A stretch of 64,000 nucleotides of DNA, from contig CM114275.1 in NCBI GenBank assembly GCA_050084515.1, positions 22,940,001-23,004,000 on the forward strand, in the 5' to 3' direction. Under the pieces are notes generated by a model. It made no database searches. It had not been told where the DNA came from and was given only the letters and a program-made list of their open reading frames with translations. The translations under genes were made by a program, and so were the position numbers. The first letter of the stretch is position 1. Each line of letters starts with the position of its first letter. This document shows, one piece after another, positions 34,661-47,338 of this stretch. This stretch comes from Blasia pusilla (Eukaryota > Marchantiophyta > Marchantiopsida > Blasiales).

Positions 34661-35147
34661 GCAAAAGCATGTTGACTAGTCTTTCAAGAAATACAAACTC
34701 ACTCTTGTTCATGGGAGTTCAGATTGTGTATAAAATAACTATACACAATAGAAGATAATATAAAACAATAATAATCTACATAGGCACATACCCATGCAAC
34801 CTATCTTGCATTACGTCATTATTGACCTTTAGTATCCCTCGTCTGATTTAGAAGTCTAGGAATCTATTGGGTTTGTTTCTAGATTGGCTATAAGAGATCT
34901 AAACATATCGCCAATGGCTGTCTTATAACTCGTTCGCCCTTTAAGCTGGAGTTTTAGTTTTGATGGGTTTTCTTAACCGCTTTTATTCCAATTTTGTCTT
35001 GTTTTTTGAGAGAGTACACATAATATTTGATGTAATTATTTGTGTAGCCCTTACCTATTTAACTTTGACTTGGACAAATACCTTGCTCACTAACTTCCTC
35101 TTCTTCGCGGGGAGATCCTCATAATTTGTAAGGCCATTGAATAAGGC

Positions 35148-36876
35148 CTAATCCTTTTTCCATTCATTTTCTTCCAGTTTCCTTGCAAATTCTCCAATCG
35201 CATGCTCCGGCCACTTGAGCTGCGACTTCTTGAACTCTGCTTTCAGAACTTGTGGGTTTGTGGCTCTATCCAAGTGCACCTTCGATTCATCTTCCGTGAC
35301 GAATTGTGAGACCATCTTCTTGTTCACCTTCGCACACGTCGCTTGTCTCCGTGTATCGTGGGATTCTTCTCCACTTCCATCATCCTCTTTTTTGTGAGGA
35401 CTACGATCTTCATGAGGTGGCAACTCCATCTTGTCTTTTATCAAAATCCAAAAGGAAAGGGTGGTTTAGAAAAGATTCCAATCATAGTGACACGATGACA
35501 TACAATAAATCCATGGATCAACCAAGCTTAATCATTTATAAACATTCAGAGTCACACGTTCATCTTTTCAATCAAGTTTTTCATTTCTCATGAAAAATAT
35601 ACAATCCTCAAACGGATTTATAGTTACATTATCATGGTTATTGGCCTTAATCTTGAATTTGCATCATCTACACCTAATATTTTTGCATTTGCTCTCATAT
35701 ATGCAATTAGATACTCTAAGCTTTTGCAATCAAAGGGGTTGGGAGCTAATGCCCACTTTTGAATCCTTTTCAAATAAGTAAATCTCACATTCGCGTGGGC
35801 ATCCACGACAATGAGGTTATATGTAACCTAGTTCAAGTTTTTCAAAATCATTCCCACGGCATATACTTTAGTGACTATGCTAGAAGGAAGATTCTTAGGC
35901 CCCACTGTCAACTCCGTCAACACGAAGTTTCGTGTTGCCACCATCTATGACGTGACTCTAAGCATTCATCAACCCACAAAGCATTTCCCCAATCTCCAAC
36001 CCCTATGTATGGGTTTGAATTGGATCCAAAATGGTTAAAATTTTTCCTAGCATGAAGCTCGGTATGAAGAACCCCATGCTTGTGGACAGTCTCCATGGTA
36101 CCAAGAAGGGCTACCATAATTTGGACGACTTTAGATGCCATCCCAAGACATCTAATCTTTTCCAACTCTCCTAAACTAGGCCCGCCATTCTTCACAATAT
36201 GGCATGCTCGCGGCCAATTTTCAAGGTGCCCACCATTCCAATATGGATAGATGCAACACAATGAATCCTTGATCAACCTTCGAACAAAACCTTGATATAA
36301 ATTAGTCGCAAACATCTCCTCGCGCATCATAAATTTTCTTGAAAGTGATCGGGATGATTCCTTAAACACCTTAATGCAATAGTAAATATCTTCACTAAAG
36401 CTAAGGGTTTGGTTTATTTTATAATGGTACATATTTCCGTCTAAACCTGATCCCAAAATATCCTCAAGATCATGTCCTACTACTATGCTCTTGTCAAAAA
36501 TCCATGTAACTTCACATGGAAGTAACAATGTTTGGCCCACAAAAGTACTATGTTCCTTGAAAAGACGTTGAGCATTTCTTAACTCTACACTAAATCTTTC
36601 TATGAGAGTTGTCTCTACAACATTGAACTTCTCATTCTTATATGTCTTGAGATCCATATACACTCTCTTTAGGTGAACATCTTGTTGGGCACAAAATTCA
36701 CTTAACCTCTCGACCTCTTTGGCATCCACTTTCCAACTAAAACTTAAATTCCTTTGAAACTCTCTTGGATAATCTTTGCAATTCCAAGGTGTAGTCATGG
36801 GAAACATCCAGATTCCATACCCCTCGAAATGTAGGATCGTCTCTCTAATATAAGCTGGAAAAACCAATCTAACCAT
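35148..36876 (-). pseudogene. Kinase-like pseudogene
   Basis: On the minus strand 36876-35917 is an open frame of 319 residues with an eroded protein-kinase domain. It has a glycine-loop-like LGSGLDGNMY, a lysine in YYCIKVFKE, a C-helix with Glu, a catalytic-loop remnant HKHGVLHTELHARKNF and a DFG-like GVGDWGNALWV. The catalytic Asp of the usual HTDLH is Glu here, and there is an extra residue in the loop. After the stop at 35917 homologous C-lobe sequence continues in other frames (WALAPNPFDCKSLEYLI at 35624-35806) and a charged tail lies at 35148-35444. An upstream part may reach 37130. I believe similar genes are frequent in mosses, but cannot check this. Confidence 0.65.
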
Positions 36877-39800
36877 GCCTCTCTTATGGCCATGTTGAAT
36901 TCATTCTTAGAATTTACTTTTTGCCTCTTGGCACTATTATTGGACCTCAATCACTCTTTTCAAAAACCAACTTTAAGTTCAAAATGTGCAATCCTACATT
37001 TGATTGCGGTGAGTTGGCATCTGCCTTTTTCATCGCACCCGTTGTGCACCCTCCACCTTATGCTTTAAAGAGTTGTAGTAGCATGCTTATAGGTCCCCAA
37101 ATTGGCTTTGTCCAATTTCCTTGATAATGTTTGTGCTTCCATCACATGTTGGGCAAATATACCATAAATTGTCTCATCATTATTCCCGATCAACTTTAGC
37201 AAGGATTAAGTACTGACACACGTTATACAATTTAGTCTCTCTGATGGAATCCCACATTGCTAAGATCAATTAGCAGATGTAACCATGTTACTGGCGAGGA
37301 AGGAGATCACTCATTTGGCTTAGCCATTTTAATGTCAAAAAGTATAACTTACCTATTTTTTGTCTCTGGATATTAGCAATGTAGATCTAGCAGATACTAG
37401 GGTTGGAAATTGTTGGATTTTTTTGAGAGGAGACTGAGGATAGTGAGTTTAGTTATCCATTAGATTTAAGCTCCTCTTTGAACTCAAGATACTTTGAGAA
37501 TCCAAGCTTCTAAGCTAGGAACTTATCCACATTGAGCTTCAAGTACTCCCAAGGCCCTAGCTTTGGTTGCACAACCAATCACACTAGAGGGAGCAACAAT
37601 ATGCCTTTCTGGTCATAAGAAATATGAGCACACAAATGGCTATCAATCCTCAAAGAATTTGATGAGACTATGCCATCACAAGAATTCAGAATTAGATGCA
37701 TGATTCAAAAACAATTAAAAGGACTCAAAATCCATGCCTTCAAAAACTAATTATTTGAGTTTATTTGCACGTCAGATAGCAACACAAACATGAGTGGAGT
37801 TTTTTTCAATGCCAATGACCCATCTTTTAACTTTTGGTACAATGCGCAGCCGTCCACGCCATTTGGAAGCTCATTCATGAGTTGATAGGCTTGCAAAAAT
37901 GTTTGTCACTTGGCCACATATTTGGAAGTAAAAATGCCATCACATTAAACTAAATGTCGATGCTGGGCTCAAAAAGTCGCCCATGCTAGATATGCATGCT
38001 TTCCACTCACACACAACCAATATGCATTGCTAGCAAAGTTGAACATTCAACTGAACATCAAGGACGTAACGCAACGTACCTATAAGCGGAGGCTAGCAAA
38101 ACACATACAACATGACACCAAAACTTAAACCTCTCAACTGCAGTGTAGAAGCACATCTATATGACGTGAATTGGTCTCCTACCATCTGAAGATAGTCTTG
38201 CAGATTTGCACAAACTTGATACTTGACGTGTCCCTCTTTGTGATGATCACCAACTCTTTTAAGTTACGAGAACTAAAATTGGTGTACACTAGAAAGTCTC
38301 GAGCCTTTGTATGTTTTTCCTTTTTAATGTTTGCAACCCATCATAGGCCAAGCATCCCAAAGGAGTGTAAATATTGACCAATTAACCATTGGAAGTTTTC
38401 TTCATCGAGACCAGCCAACCCACGGATGTTGGAAAACAAACTAGGTTTGTAAAAATCAAGGGACCACTTTGTCCATATCACAGTAGCGAGAGTTCTCTCA
38501 AGTTAAAAAGAAGAGCTTTAAGGAAATGTTTATGTGGCATAGATGATTTGTTCATCTAAAATTATACGAAAACTAGTAGGTTCAATCAAGTGGCATCTTG
38601 TAATTGCTCATATGTCCATGTTTGTAAATTGAATAGTTTCTACTTTTGTTTAGAGAAATTAAGCTCATGTTCCACTCTAGCTAGTTTTCTGAGGACGTCA
38701 TTCTAGGAAAGAATATAGAATCACAACAAGTGCCTTCTGTGTATGGCATAATATTCTCAAGCTTCGAGACACAATCAGTACTCCTTAAGACAATGGGAGG
38801 CTAGAAGACACATACTTAATCCCAAATAAAAAGCGTAATTTAGAAAGGAACAAGAATTCAATACTGACATGATGGCTAGATGACTTTTTGAAACTTCATT
38901 TAATATGTTCTTCTGATCCTCATTCACAGGATTTTGAACCAAATGAATTGAAGCCAAGAGTTGATAGAGCCGAGCATGCAAATACATGTCACAATCTCGT
39001 GACAATCATAAGTTTTAAATATTTCTTTAAAGATAAGGGAAATAATTCCCGAGGAAATGACGAGTTCACTCCAAGGCCCCAAGGAAACACTCCTAGGTTA
39101 GAGTCACCCTTAACCCTAGTATTCATTCTTGCTATTGCAACCCTTCTCATCGATAAATGCTCCATGCTCAATGCTCGCTTACTAAAAATTATTTCCATGA
39201 GATAGAATTAGGTTTGCCCATCACATGACCTTAATCCTTTCTTCAATAAGCTTATTGTTCTAGTGGATGATCTCTATCAATTCCTGCCAATTTTGCACTA
39301 TATGGCTACATCCATATGTCTTCTATGTCATAAAACATCCTCACCATTCTACATGGGTGTTGAAAAATATGAACTCGGTTGTTGAGCTCATCATGCTGAG
39401 GATTAAGAGTTCCTTCACTTTCTTTCTTCAATTAGGCAAAGGCTTCCTACTCATGCAGAGATAGACTTTCTTCTCGATGATTTCTGTACCGACGAGAATG
39501 ATACTTGAGGACATAAAAATAGTATGCACTCATAAGTTTGATGTGCGCAGTCTTCTAAGAGCGAAAAACACCGGATTTTGACAGGGATGGGATGAATTTT
39601 TACCAACTATTTTAGTGAGTGTCTTCTCTACATGTGAATCTATATTGTCATCAATTAGAATAATATGTTGTTGAATTGATGGAGCGACAGATAGCACAAT
39701 ATTTTTGTTTGCTAAAAGAGACTTGGAGCAAATATTAACTTCACAACAAGTAAGCATTGACGACAAATTGTAAGCCCTTGGCTTTTGTGGCCAATCATTG

Positions 39801-39949
39801 CATAACTGAGAGCAAGTGGAAATGAACGTTCTATGCATTTCTCACATGTTCCTAACCTGATTGTTGCTAAGTTGGACCTTCCCATTTCCTATTTTCTGCT
39901 TGTGTATACTTTCCATCATGAAATATTAACCAACTCATTCACAAGCATC
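36877..39949. other. AT-rich intergenic region, no gene seen
   Basis: Only short open frames occur. The part next to 36877 may be the decayed N-terminal portion of the kinase-like gene. From 37200 to 39949 I see no domain, RNA gene or strong repeat. Confidence 0.5.
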
Positions 39950-40574
39950 TGTCATGCGCATACGCATCGTTACACAACATACATCGTTGTCAACAAACAT
40001 ACACACAAACACGCAGGATCCCATGGTAACTCATGGCATCCAAACAACGAGACAAGAAGTACCAAAATATCTCCAATAAAATGCGATCCAATCTCTCTCA
40101 ACACCATAACTCTCAAATATCTCTCTCAATGGCAAACCAAACCCACTCTCCTAATGAGAGGTTTGGGTTACAATCACAAGGCAAGGGACCATAACTCCGC
40201 CGCCTTGTGCCAAGAGGTTCAACAAAGAGAGAATGAGCTCTCAAGCTCTCTCTCTCGGAGGTATATCCCCTTCTCTCTCCCAAGCTCTCTCCTTGGTAAC
40301 CTATGCTCGCAGGTCATCTCCTTGACTCTTGACCTGTTGTAGCGGGTCAAGGGCCAATTCCCAAAATAGAAAGTCAACTCTACCAAATATGGAAACTTAC
40401 CCAAAATAGGAAGGTTCTCTATATGGCTCCAAATGAGCCGAAACGAAGGGGAAACCTGCTCTCGCAGATTACCAGTGGCCTCAACAATTCATCCTCGACC
40501 TCCTTAGGCTGTCCTCCAGTATCTTTGAAGGCGCTCTATTAGATCTCTCTGATCTATCCTAAAAAGTCGTGGCA
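39950..40574 (-). repeat. 3' LTR of copy B2
   Basis: It matches the B1 LTR at 2563-3203 from its tgtcatgcgcat start to its aaaaagtcgtggca end. On the minus strand it opens TGCCACGACTTT, so the second base pair of the usual TGTCACGAC has changed. The first 128 bases recur outside the LTR at 40577-40704. Confidence 0.85.
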
Positions 40575-40576
40575 AC

Positions 40577-40704
40577 TATCGTATGCATACACATCGCTAC
40601 ACAACATACATCGTTGTCGACAAACATACACACAAAAACACACAATCTATTGGTAACTCATGGCATCAAAACAACGAGACAAGAAGTACCAAAATATCTC
40701 CAAT
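40577..40704 (-). repeat. Extra copy of the LTR terminus next to the B2 LTR
   Basis: It repeats 39950-40077 almost base for base, ending at the same ctccaat, and lies between the integrase end and the 3' LTR. Copies B1 and B4 have the same structure. Confidence 0.75.
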
Positions 40705-40722
40705 CACCCCCCTAGTTAGTGG

Positions 40723-41600
40723 TTAGGTCCCTCTAACTCGAGATCGCCATCTATCCCTACCTACCATGACATACATCTCTTGGACGCTAAGAGCAAAAGG
40801 CCCTGATGAAACCTGCATAGTAGATACATAATCACCTCCCTGAATAGTCGCATATCTCAATAGATCCCGATGCTGCGCAATCGCCAAGTTCTCAAACGCC
40901 ATCGGCATCATTCTCCGAAACAATTGAGCCCTTTGAGAACATGCTTGCATCCATTCATCAGGATCATCAAGATTCAACACCTCACCAACATCTCGACAAA
41001 TGGTTGTAGGTAAATCTAGCTCTTGGCCATAAAGAAGCAAGTACAGTGAGAAAGACGCTAAGGATGCATGCTTGCTGAATCTGTATTCCATCGCCAACCA
41101 CGGTAAGTGAAGGTCCCAATCTCCTAGGTAATCTCTCTGCAAGCCATACTTGCGTAATCCTCTCTTCACCCTCAGCACAACCCTCTCCGCTAGTCCATCC
41201 GCCTCACGATGATCTCGCGAAGTGATGCGGTGGTCGATCAACGTCTGATCACACAATCCACGCAAAACTCTATACCCTGGTCTTTCAACACCTCAGTTGG
41301 TGCGCCGTAATGACTCAACACTCGATCTAGGAAGGCATACGCTACTCCCTCACTCGGTTTGTTAGGAAATGCAACAACTTTATCCACTTCGATAAGTTCT
41401 CGACCATCACCATTACATAACGACTATGGCGCTCTGTCAAAGGCAAAGATCATGCAAAATCCAAACTATATCTTTAACCTAAACCCATGATCGGAAGTGG
41501 ATGCAACTGTGGAGTCAGAGCATTGAGCGATGCTTGAACTCAATCACACACCATACACTTGGCAACAAAGTGTAGAATATCAGTCTGCTTGCCTTGCCAT
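40723..41600 (-). pseudogene. Integrase, copy B2
   Basis: The open frame 40723-41265 (minus) holds the end of the core and the C-terminal part: ITSRDHREADGLAERVV with the catalytic Glu, KRGLRKYGLQRD, LPWLAMEYRFSKHASL, and MPMAFENLAIAQHR. The first half of the core (41266-41600) is present with stops. After RYATIQGGDY the reading joins sequence that in copy B1 lies beyond the PHD finger, so a deletion has removed the finger. Confidence 0.8.
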
Positions 41601-43497
41601 CAATATTGTATATGGAGCAAGCTGTACGTACGCTTCACTTCAAAATGACCCAACTCCTCCTGGGCATGACGCACCAAACGTACTCTTTGCAAAGGATGAG
41701 GCACTACATGCACTCTACCATCCTCCAAAACTTGTAACACATATGTCCCCTCCCATCGGAACCATGTGGCTCGTTGTAGGATCAGATCCCGCTCTCTAGC
41801 ACCCACTGTGCTCGCGATGCTGCCAGTACGCAGGTACTCCAAGACCACTCTGTTGTCGTGAATGTCTCGGCCACCTGTTGTCTCCTCACCGGCCTCTGGA
41901 TCTAAGGACACTCCATCAGACCTTGCCATCAAAGTCTTAGCAATTTGGCTCTCCATAGCCAACAAGCCCAAATAGGCTGACGCACGCCATCCTGGCACCA
42001 ACTCCTCATCACTCTCACCATGCCAACGAGCTCCAGTCGCATCTCGCTCACTCCGACATGAGTTACGGCTCAAACCATATGCATCCTTGTTTACCATCGT
42101 AGGTCTAGGCGCCACTTGGAAGTCATACTCATGCAACAAAAGAGCCCACCTTGCAAGCTTCCCTATAAGCTTGTCGGACTTCATCAACCACTTGAGTGGC
42201 TGATAATCAATAATGACGGTAAAGGGGTTGCCAAATAGATAACACCTGAAATGTGAAATAGCCCACACCACAGCCAAGCACTCACCCTCATACGAGCTAT
42301 ACTTTGCCTCTGCAGCATTGTTTGAGCGATTAGCATAAGCCACCATGAACTCTCTACCATCATCGTCATGTTGGGTGAGCACGGCTCCAAGCCCCAACAT
42401 GCTCCGATCAATATGCAACTGGAAAGGACACCCCTTGATCAGTCTCCTCAATATGGGTGCGGACGTCAATATGTCCTTGAGCAATTGCAATGCTCTCTCC
42501 TGCTCATCCCCCTAGTGCCACTCCTGATCCACCTTGGTCAACAAGGTTAGCGGCTTCACGATCAAACTGAAACCCTTGACGTACCCTCGATAGAAGTTCA
42601 CCAATCCCATGAATGCACGAACTCGACTCACATCTGTAGGGCGTGGAATGTGTGAAATATCCTCTACCTTTTTCTGTTGCACACCAAAGCCCCCTGGATA
42701 TATCGTATGACCCAGGTACTCAATGTGGTCGTAGAAGAACTTGCACTTGCCTGGATGTAGCTTTAGCCCATGTAACTACAATCGTCAAAACACCTCCTCT
42801 AGATGTCGCTCATGCTCCTCAACTGTGGACCTAAAGACTACGATGTCATCAATATAACACCTAGCAAAATCTAGACCTGCCAAGATCATATCCATGATCC
42901 TCTGAAACTCAGTGGGGGCGTTCTTTAACGCGAATGGTAAGAACCACAACAAGTACAAGCAATCCTTCCCGTGAGGATCAATACCCCAAAATTCCGTCTT
43001 CTTCCTGTCCACCAATTGATAGGCAGTTGATGGTATCCAACTTGAAGATCTAATGAATTGAAGACCTTTGCATGCCCAATAGCATCAAAGATATCCTTAG
43101 GGGTGAGCATGACATACCTATCAAACTTTGTCTGCTGATTGATAGGTCGGCTATCTCCACACATCTGCCTATCTGTCCAATTGCCATGCACATCCTTCGT
43201 GGCGGGCATGACAGTGGCAGATGCATACTCTCCATGCGACATCTTCACTAGTCCTACTCCAACCAAGTCCTGGCTCGTACTCTGAATTAGAGCCCTCTCC
43301 ATATCACTATACTTGTAGGGTTGTTGGAAGATCGGCGTATTGCTCGACAACTCAATACGGATCCCTGGACCCTTCAGCGTACCCAAATCATGCATACTAA
43401 ATGCAAAACAACTCCTAGAACTCCTAAGGAACTGGTGTATTTGGCACCGCTCTCCTCTTGTCAACTTAGGGCCCATATCTGACTTCCAAGTCTCCAT
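41600..43497 (-). pseudogene. Reverse transcriptase and RNase H, copy B2
   Basis: The reverse transcriptase begins at 43497. It shows SRSCFAFSMHDLGTLKGPG, NWTDRQMCGDSRPIN and FNSLDLQVGYHQL, then after a frameshift near 42950 LPFALKNAPTEFQRIMD and the catalytic CYIDDIVVF. The connection (EYLGHTIYP...VRAFMGLVNFYRGYVK) leads to RNase H at 41600-42490, with HIDRSMLGLGAVLTQ, KYSSYEGECLAVVWA, IIDYQPLKWLM and a linker to the integrase. The GDSRPIN / NAPTEFQ / YIDD set identifies a Ty3/Gypsy enzyme. It is inactive because of the frameshift and stops. Confidence 0.88.
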
Positions 43498-43905
43498 CGT
43501 GACTACGGTGGGACTGTACGGAACGAGTATGGGTGGTTGCTATGGTGCAACCCCGTCTAGGACAGTAGAACTCGACAACTCCCCTGCAGCCAACTGCAAA
43601 CTTTGATCTCCACGTGCAGTACCCGGAACCCCACTCGATGTTGTGGCTATCATATCATGGCGTACCTGAAAAACATCACAAGAAGTCCAAGGGTGTCCCT
43701 CCCGATCACCCTTGGTGTGTCGATCTCTTCGAGTCTCGCCCCCAGCCACTGCCTCAACCGTCTCGGTAGGCATGGGGCTCACCAACGCAAAAGTTGTGAT
43801 CTGTTGCATCCGCAAATGACACTGCTCAACTATTCCTAAGCTGAAAAGTCATATCAAGCAGTTCAGGTCCATCGCGTGACCCAAGACATGATGTCGTGAT
43901 GCCTC

Positions 43906-45132
43906 TTATAGTGACGGTATTGCCGTCACTCCTATGGGGAATCCCATCGCTTGCTCTCGCTCATCGGCATTGGGCTCCACCAACCGTTGTACCTGGTCAT
44001 CCCAAACCAAGCCAGGTCCGGCCTCCTTGAATGCATAGGAAGTGGGAAAACTCACCAATGTGGGAAAGGCTGCCCGTGGCATGCCAATCGTGTTGACCAT
44101 AGTCAAGGGCGGTCAATCATCTAGCCTCACTGCCTGTGATCGACGGCTCGGATCCAATATAGAATCCACCAACAAATCGGAGGGGCACTCCACTCTCGTA
44201 TATGCCCTTCGCAACACCTCGTGTGGTATCAAGTTGATCCACCAAAGACGCGGGCGATGTGCTCCTGAACCTACACTCTCTGCATCCAACAAAACTGCCG
44301 GGCCGATCCATGCGGGCACGTGATGTGCACTTGTCACCACACGGGACCTCGAATCGCCCAAAATTGGTACATTCTTGAGAATGTATACTAGAGGATGAGA
44401 CTGATGCTCCTGCAAGTGTCGCAAGATCCGCATCATCTCCCAAAACAACCTAGACCAAGCGTCAGCTAATCCGCTATCGCGTCCAACACTTGACTGGCCC
44501 TGACATGGCCAACCAGCAATGACCAAGTCTATGGTCCCTACCCGCTCCAAGTCTTGCGCCCCCAACAATGCAATATCCATAAGTAGGGAACTCTGGTAAC
44601 CCTGAATGGCGGATGCAGACAACAAGTCGAGAAAACGGAGTCATAACTCCGCCACATGGTGAAGTGAAGCGCGCCTTGCAACATCATCAATCTCCACATA
44701 CAAGTACTGCTGCACGCGCACTCCAGCCTGCAAAATAGCAGCTAACCCAGTGCTGATCCCTCCAAAGAGATCCAACACCCAAATATCCTTCTCTAGGATG
44801 CACCACACAATCGAGGTGGTGTCCAAAAGGGTCATAGCAACACTTCTGGCTACCTGGGGTTCCTTTGACCCATCATACTCTCGAGCAAACGTCTCGCTCC
44901 ACGCGGTCCGCACATGCTCAGTGGCTAAGCGTCGAAGCTCCTCAATCGAGCCCCAAAGTGGCATCTTTCCTCCACTAACTGATGCAACTACCATGACACT
45001 CCTCTCCATAGAAATGCCAAGAACGGGAGTATCCTCTGCATGGACATATCCCTGAATCAAATCACTAGGCCAAGTGATGGCACTACTAAACGCTGCTAAG
45101 GTCGCCATCTCTCCTGGCCGTCGCTCGATCAC
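43906..45132 (-). pseudogene. Retrotransposon C5 cytosine DNA methyltransferase (DNMT3-like), copy B2
   Basis: One minus-strand frame with two TGA stops (44641-44643 and 44113-44115) carries the C5-methyltransferase motifs in canonical order. Motif I is VLDLFGGISTGLAA (near 44740-44790). Motif IV is GWPCQGQSS with the catalytic Cys (near 44500). Motif VI is YILKNV, where the conserved ENV glutamate is lysine (near 44380). Motif VIII is AHRPRLWW (near 44260). Motif IX/X is FPTLVSFP, then EPNADEREQAMGFP (near 43915-44050). The layout of motif I, the RLFWEM stretch and ERxxMGFP are closest to DNMT3/DRM enzymes. The order is not permuted, which argues against plant DRM. It sits between protease and reverse transcriptase in the same polyprotein frame. 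Such enzymes methylate cytosine in DNA. This copy should be dead because of its stops and E-to-K change. Confidence 0.88.
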
Positions 45133-45372
45133 TGCACATGTGAATCGAATGGGTAATGAGCTAAGGCGCCCATCACCTGACTGCCATCATAGTCTGTAGG
45201 ACGCTGACTCCTCCCAGTAATCCAGGGAAAATCCCATCGGATATAGCACTACTCCACCAACCAAGATATCGTAGGACTCTACATGAGTCACTATTGCCTT
45301 GGCTTGTACCATTGACTCGTCTGTAGGATGTCCCAGTCGAATCCTCACCAGGACTTCCTATCGGGTGATAAA

Positions 45373-46013
45373 TTATGTGGTACTCGCTCCACCCAAGGAT
45401 GTATGTATCCGGAATGGACAACGCTCCACATCGGCTCTGGTCAAGCCCAATCCTCTTAATGACACTTTCCCCAATATGAGGGGTTGCGCTCCTAAATCCA
45501 ACAAGACGCGCTGCGGTCTAAAAGCTCTACCTCCAAGACTCACCAATTGGAAGACCTCTCCTCGATTATCTAGCAACACAACACCAGGAAAAGCTCTACC
45601 GCGGGTCTAGCGGGCATCTCCGCCATCCTAGCAGCCGCAGCATGCCATGAATATGATGTGGACGGCCCGAGCATCCGCTCCAAGGGCAGGTCCATCACCT
45701 CCTCTGCAATCACCTCTGAACGTGATGCAGGAACTCCAACTCCACGCTCACATAGCATAGCAGCCAGCCAAAACACCTCGACAGGCGTACCTCCCAATGT
45801 CATAACATCAAAAGCAGAAAATAGAGAAGCACAATACACCATTGTGGCCGCCCCCAACATCGTACTCGACACATGCTCCTGGTGAGCATCAACAATAGGA
45901 GTCGACGCACTTGTTTCTCCCATTGCCCTTCGTGCCTGCACACCAATAACATCACCAACTCTCCAAGAACTCTGATCGGGACCCATCGATAGGGTCCTCA
46001 TCGCCTCGGACAA
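45373..46013 (-). pseudogene. Aspartic protease region, copy B2
   Basis: The frame 45373-45579 reads LLDNRGEVFQLVSLGG...VLLDLGAQPLILGK. This is a retropepsin-like D-x-G-A flap region in which the usual D-S/T-G is D-L-G. It is preceded at 45570-46013 by the gag-protease linker with EVFWLAAMLCERGVG. After it, VGGVVLYPMGFSLDYWEES (about 45210-45260) leads into the methyltransferase after a frameshift. Copies B3 and B4 have the same block. Confidence 0.7.
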
Positions 46014-46399
46014 CGTGAAAGACTGAGGAAGCGTGGTCTATTTCCTCGCTTCCCCTTGATGTGAATCCAACTCTACGGCTGCTCCATGCATCACAACTGC
46101 GGCAGCCTCCATCTGGGCAACCCCGCACATCCAACCAAGATCCTGCATATTTCTGGCTGCTCCATATGATCTCGATGCCACGGATCCGGCATCGGGTAAC
46201 CTCAATCCCATAGCGGCAATGTGCTCATGTAGCTATTATATTTGAGCAGCCATCCCAGCCTCACGCCCGGTGTCTCCCTCGACGCGTCTAGGTGGTGGGA
46301 CTCTACCTCATCCATGAGCAGCTCCACCATCATGTCGGGAAACTCCAACTCCTCGTGCCCCAATGGGTTCACCTGGTGCACGATCTCTAGCCCACTCGG

Positions 46400-47338
46400 A
46401 CTGGCTACTCGCTCTGGTGCCCTCTCTGGCCCTCGGTCCAAATGTAACTAAGGGTGTAAACTGAAACACCTAGCACGTGTGTGACTATACCTCTGATAGT
46501 AGTCACACTAATAACCTCTTGGTGCAACACCATCTCCTGCTCCATGCTGAGGCACACGTTCATGACCCTGACGAGTGCAATCACGCTGATGACCAACAAG
46601 TAATTGTAGGCGGTTGTTGCTGAGTCACATATAAAGGCCCAAGTCTTTGTGGCACAGCCTCCCGGTATCCTCCCTGAGCTTGTGGTGCCATAGTCAACCT
46701 ATCTCGGAGTCCACTTTGCTGCACAGGTGGTGCAGACAATTGTGACCACTCTTGCTGAGAACCCATGGTGACTACGCTCTGCTCCGCCATGTTGCGCTCA
46801 ATGTTCTTGGCGGTCCTAAAAACATCTCTCACGTAGGGGAGATGTTCATAAGAAGCACCCCCTCCTGCACTCGTGTCCGCAGGGTCCGGTCCAGCATCGC
46901 GTACCATGACTGGATAGCCTGAGCCTCTGTCACCCCTTGAGTGACGTTGATCAACCGACGCAAGCGAGTGTAAGCCTCACGCAAACTCTTACCAGGGCGC
47001 CTCTGGAAGTCGTGGATGCTCTGCAACTTCTCTGTCCGTACCCTGTGGTAGCTCGCCCTCGACTCAACGAAGAACCCAACCACGGGGTTGAACCTAAGAC
47101 AAACCCGACTAGATGGTGCAACTTCTCTAGTGCAAGTGACCCCTCCTAAAACATCCCTGGTGGAAGAGGAAGTAGCCTCTCCTGACTCTTCCTCCTCATC
47201 TAGAAACGGCTCCGTCCATGATATATAGTGTGGATCATAGTAGAATCGCCATGCCTCAATCTGTTGGGCATATCTGTGGGAGAACTCATGGTAATCGTCC
47301 ATGGGTGTCCCTCTAAATGCTGGAACATACCGTTCCAT
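46400..47338 (-). pseudogene. Gag, copy B2
   Basis: The frame 46829-47338 carries a Gypsy-type capsid domain: MDDYHEFSHRYAQQIEAWRF, then RPGKSLREAYTRLRRLINV, then YAMLDRTLRTRVQEG. Two zinc knuckles follow in other frames near 46470-46610. One reads CDYYQRYSHTRARC, with a Cys changed to Tyr compared with CDYCHRYGHTRARC of copy B3. A TACTT-like frameshift splits the capsid from the knuckles. Confidence 0.8.

Larger units (their letters stand above)
32240..35147. other. Region downstream of EMB976 with degenerate repeats
   Basis: The first few hundred bases should be the 3' UTR. There is no recognised gene after it. It contains a 51-base tandem repeat (32960-33061) and three degenerate AT-rich copies of a longer unit between 33690 and 34660. 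Confidence 0.5.

Noticed and set aside
43340-45885. Plus-strand open frames overlapping copy B2
   Set aside because: They are shadows of the minus-strand polyprotein and show no domain of their own.
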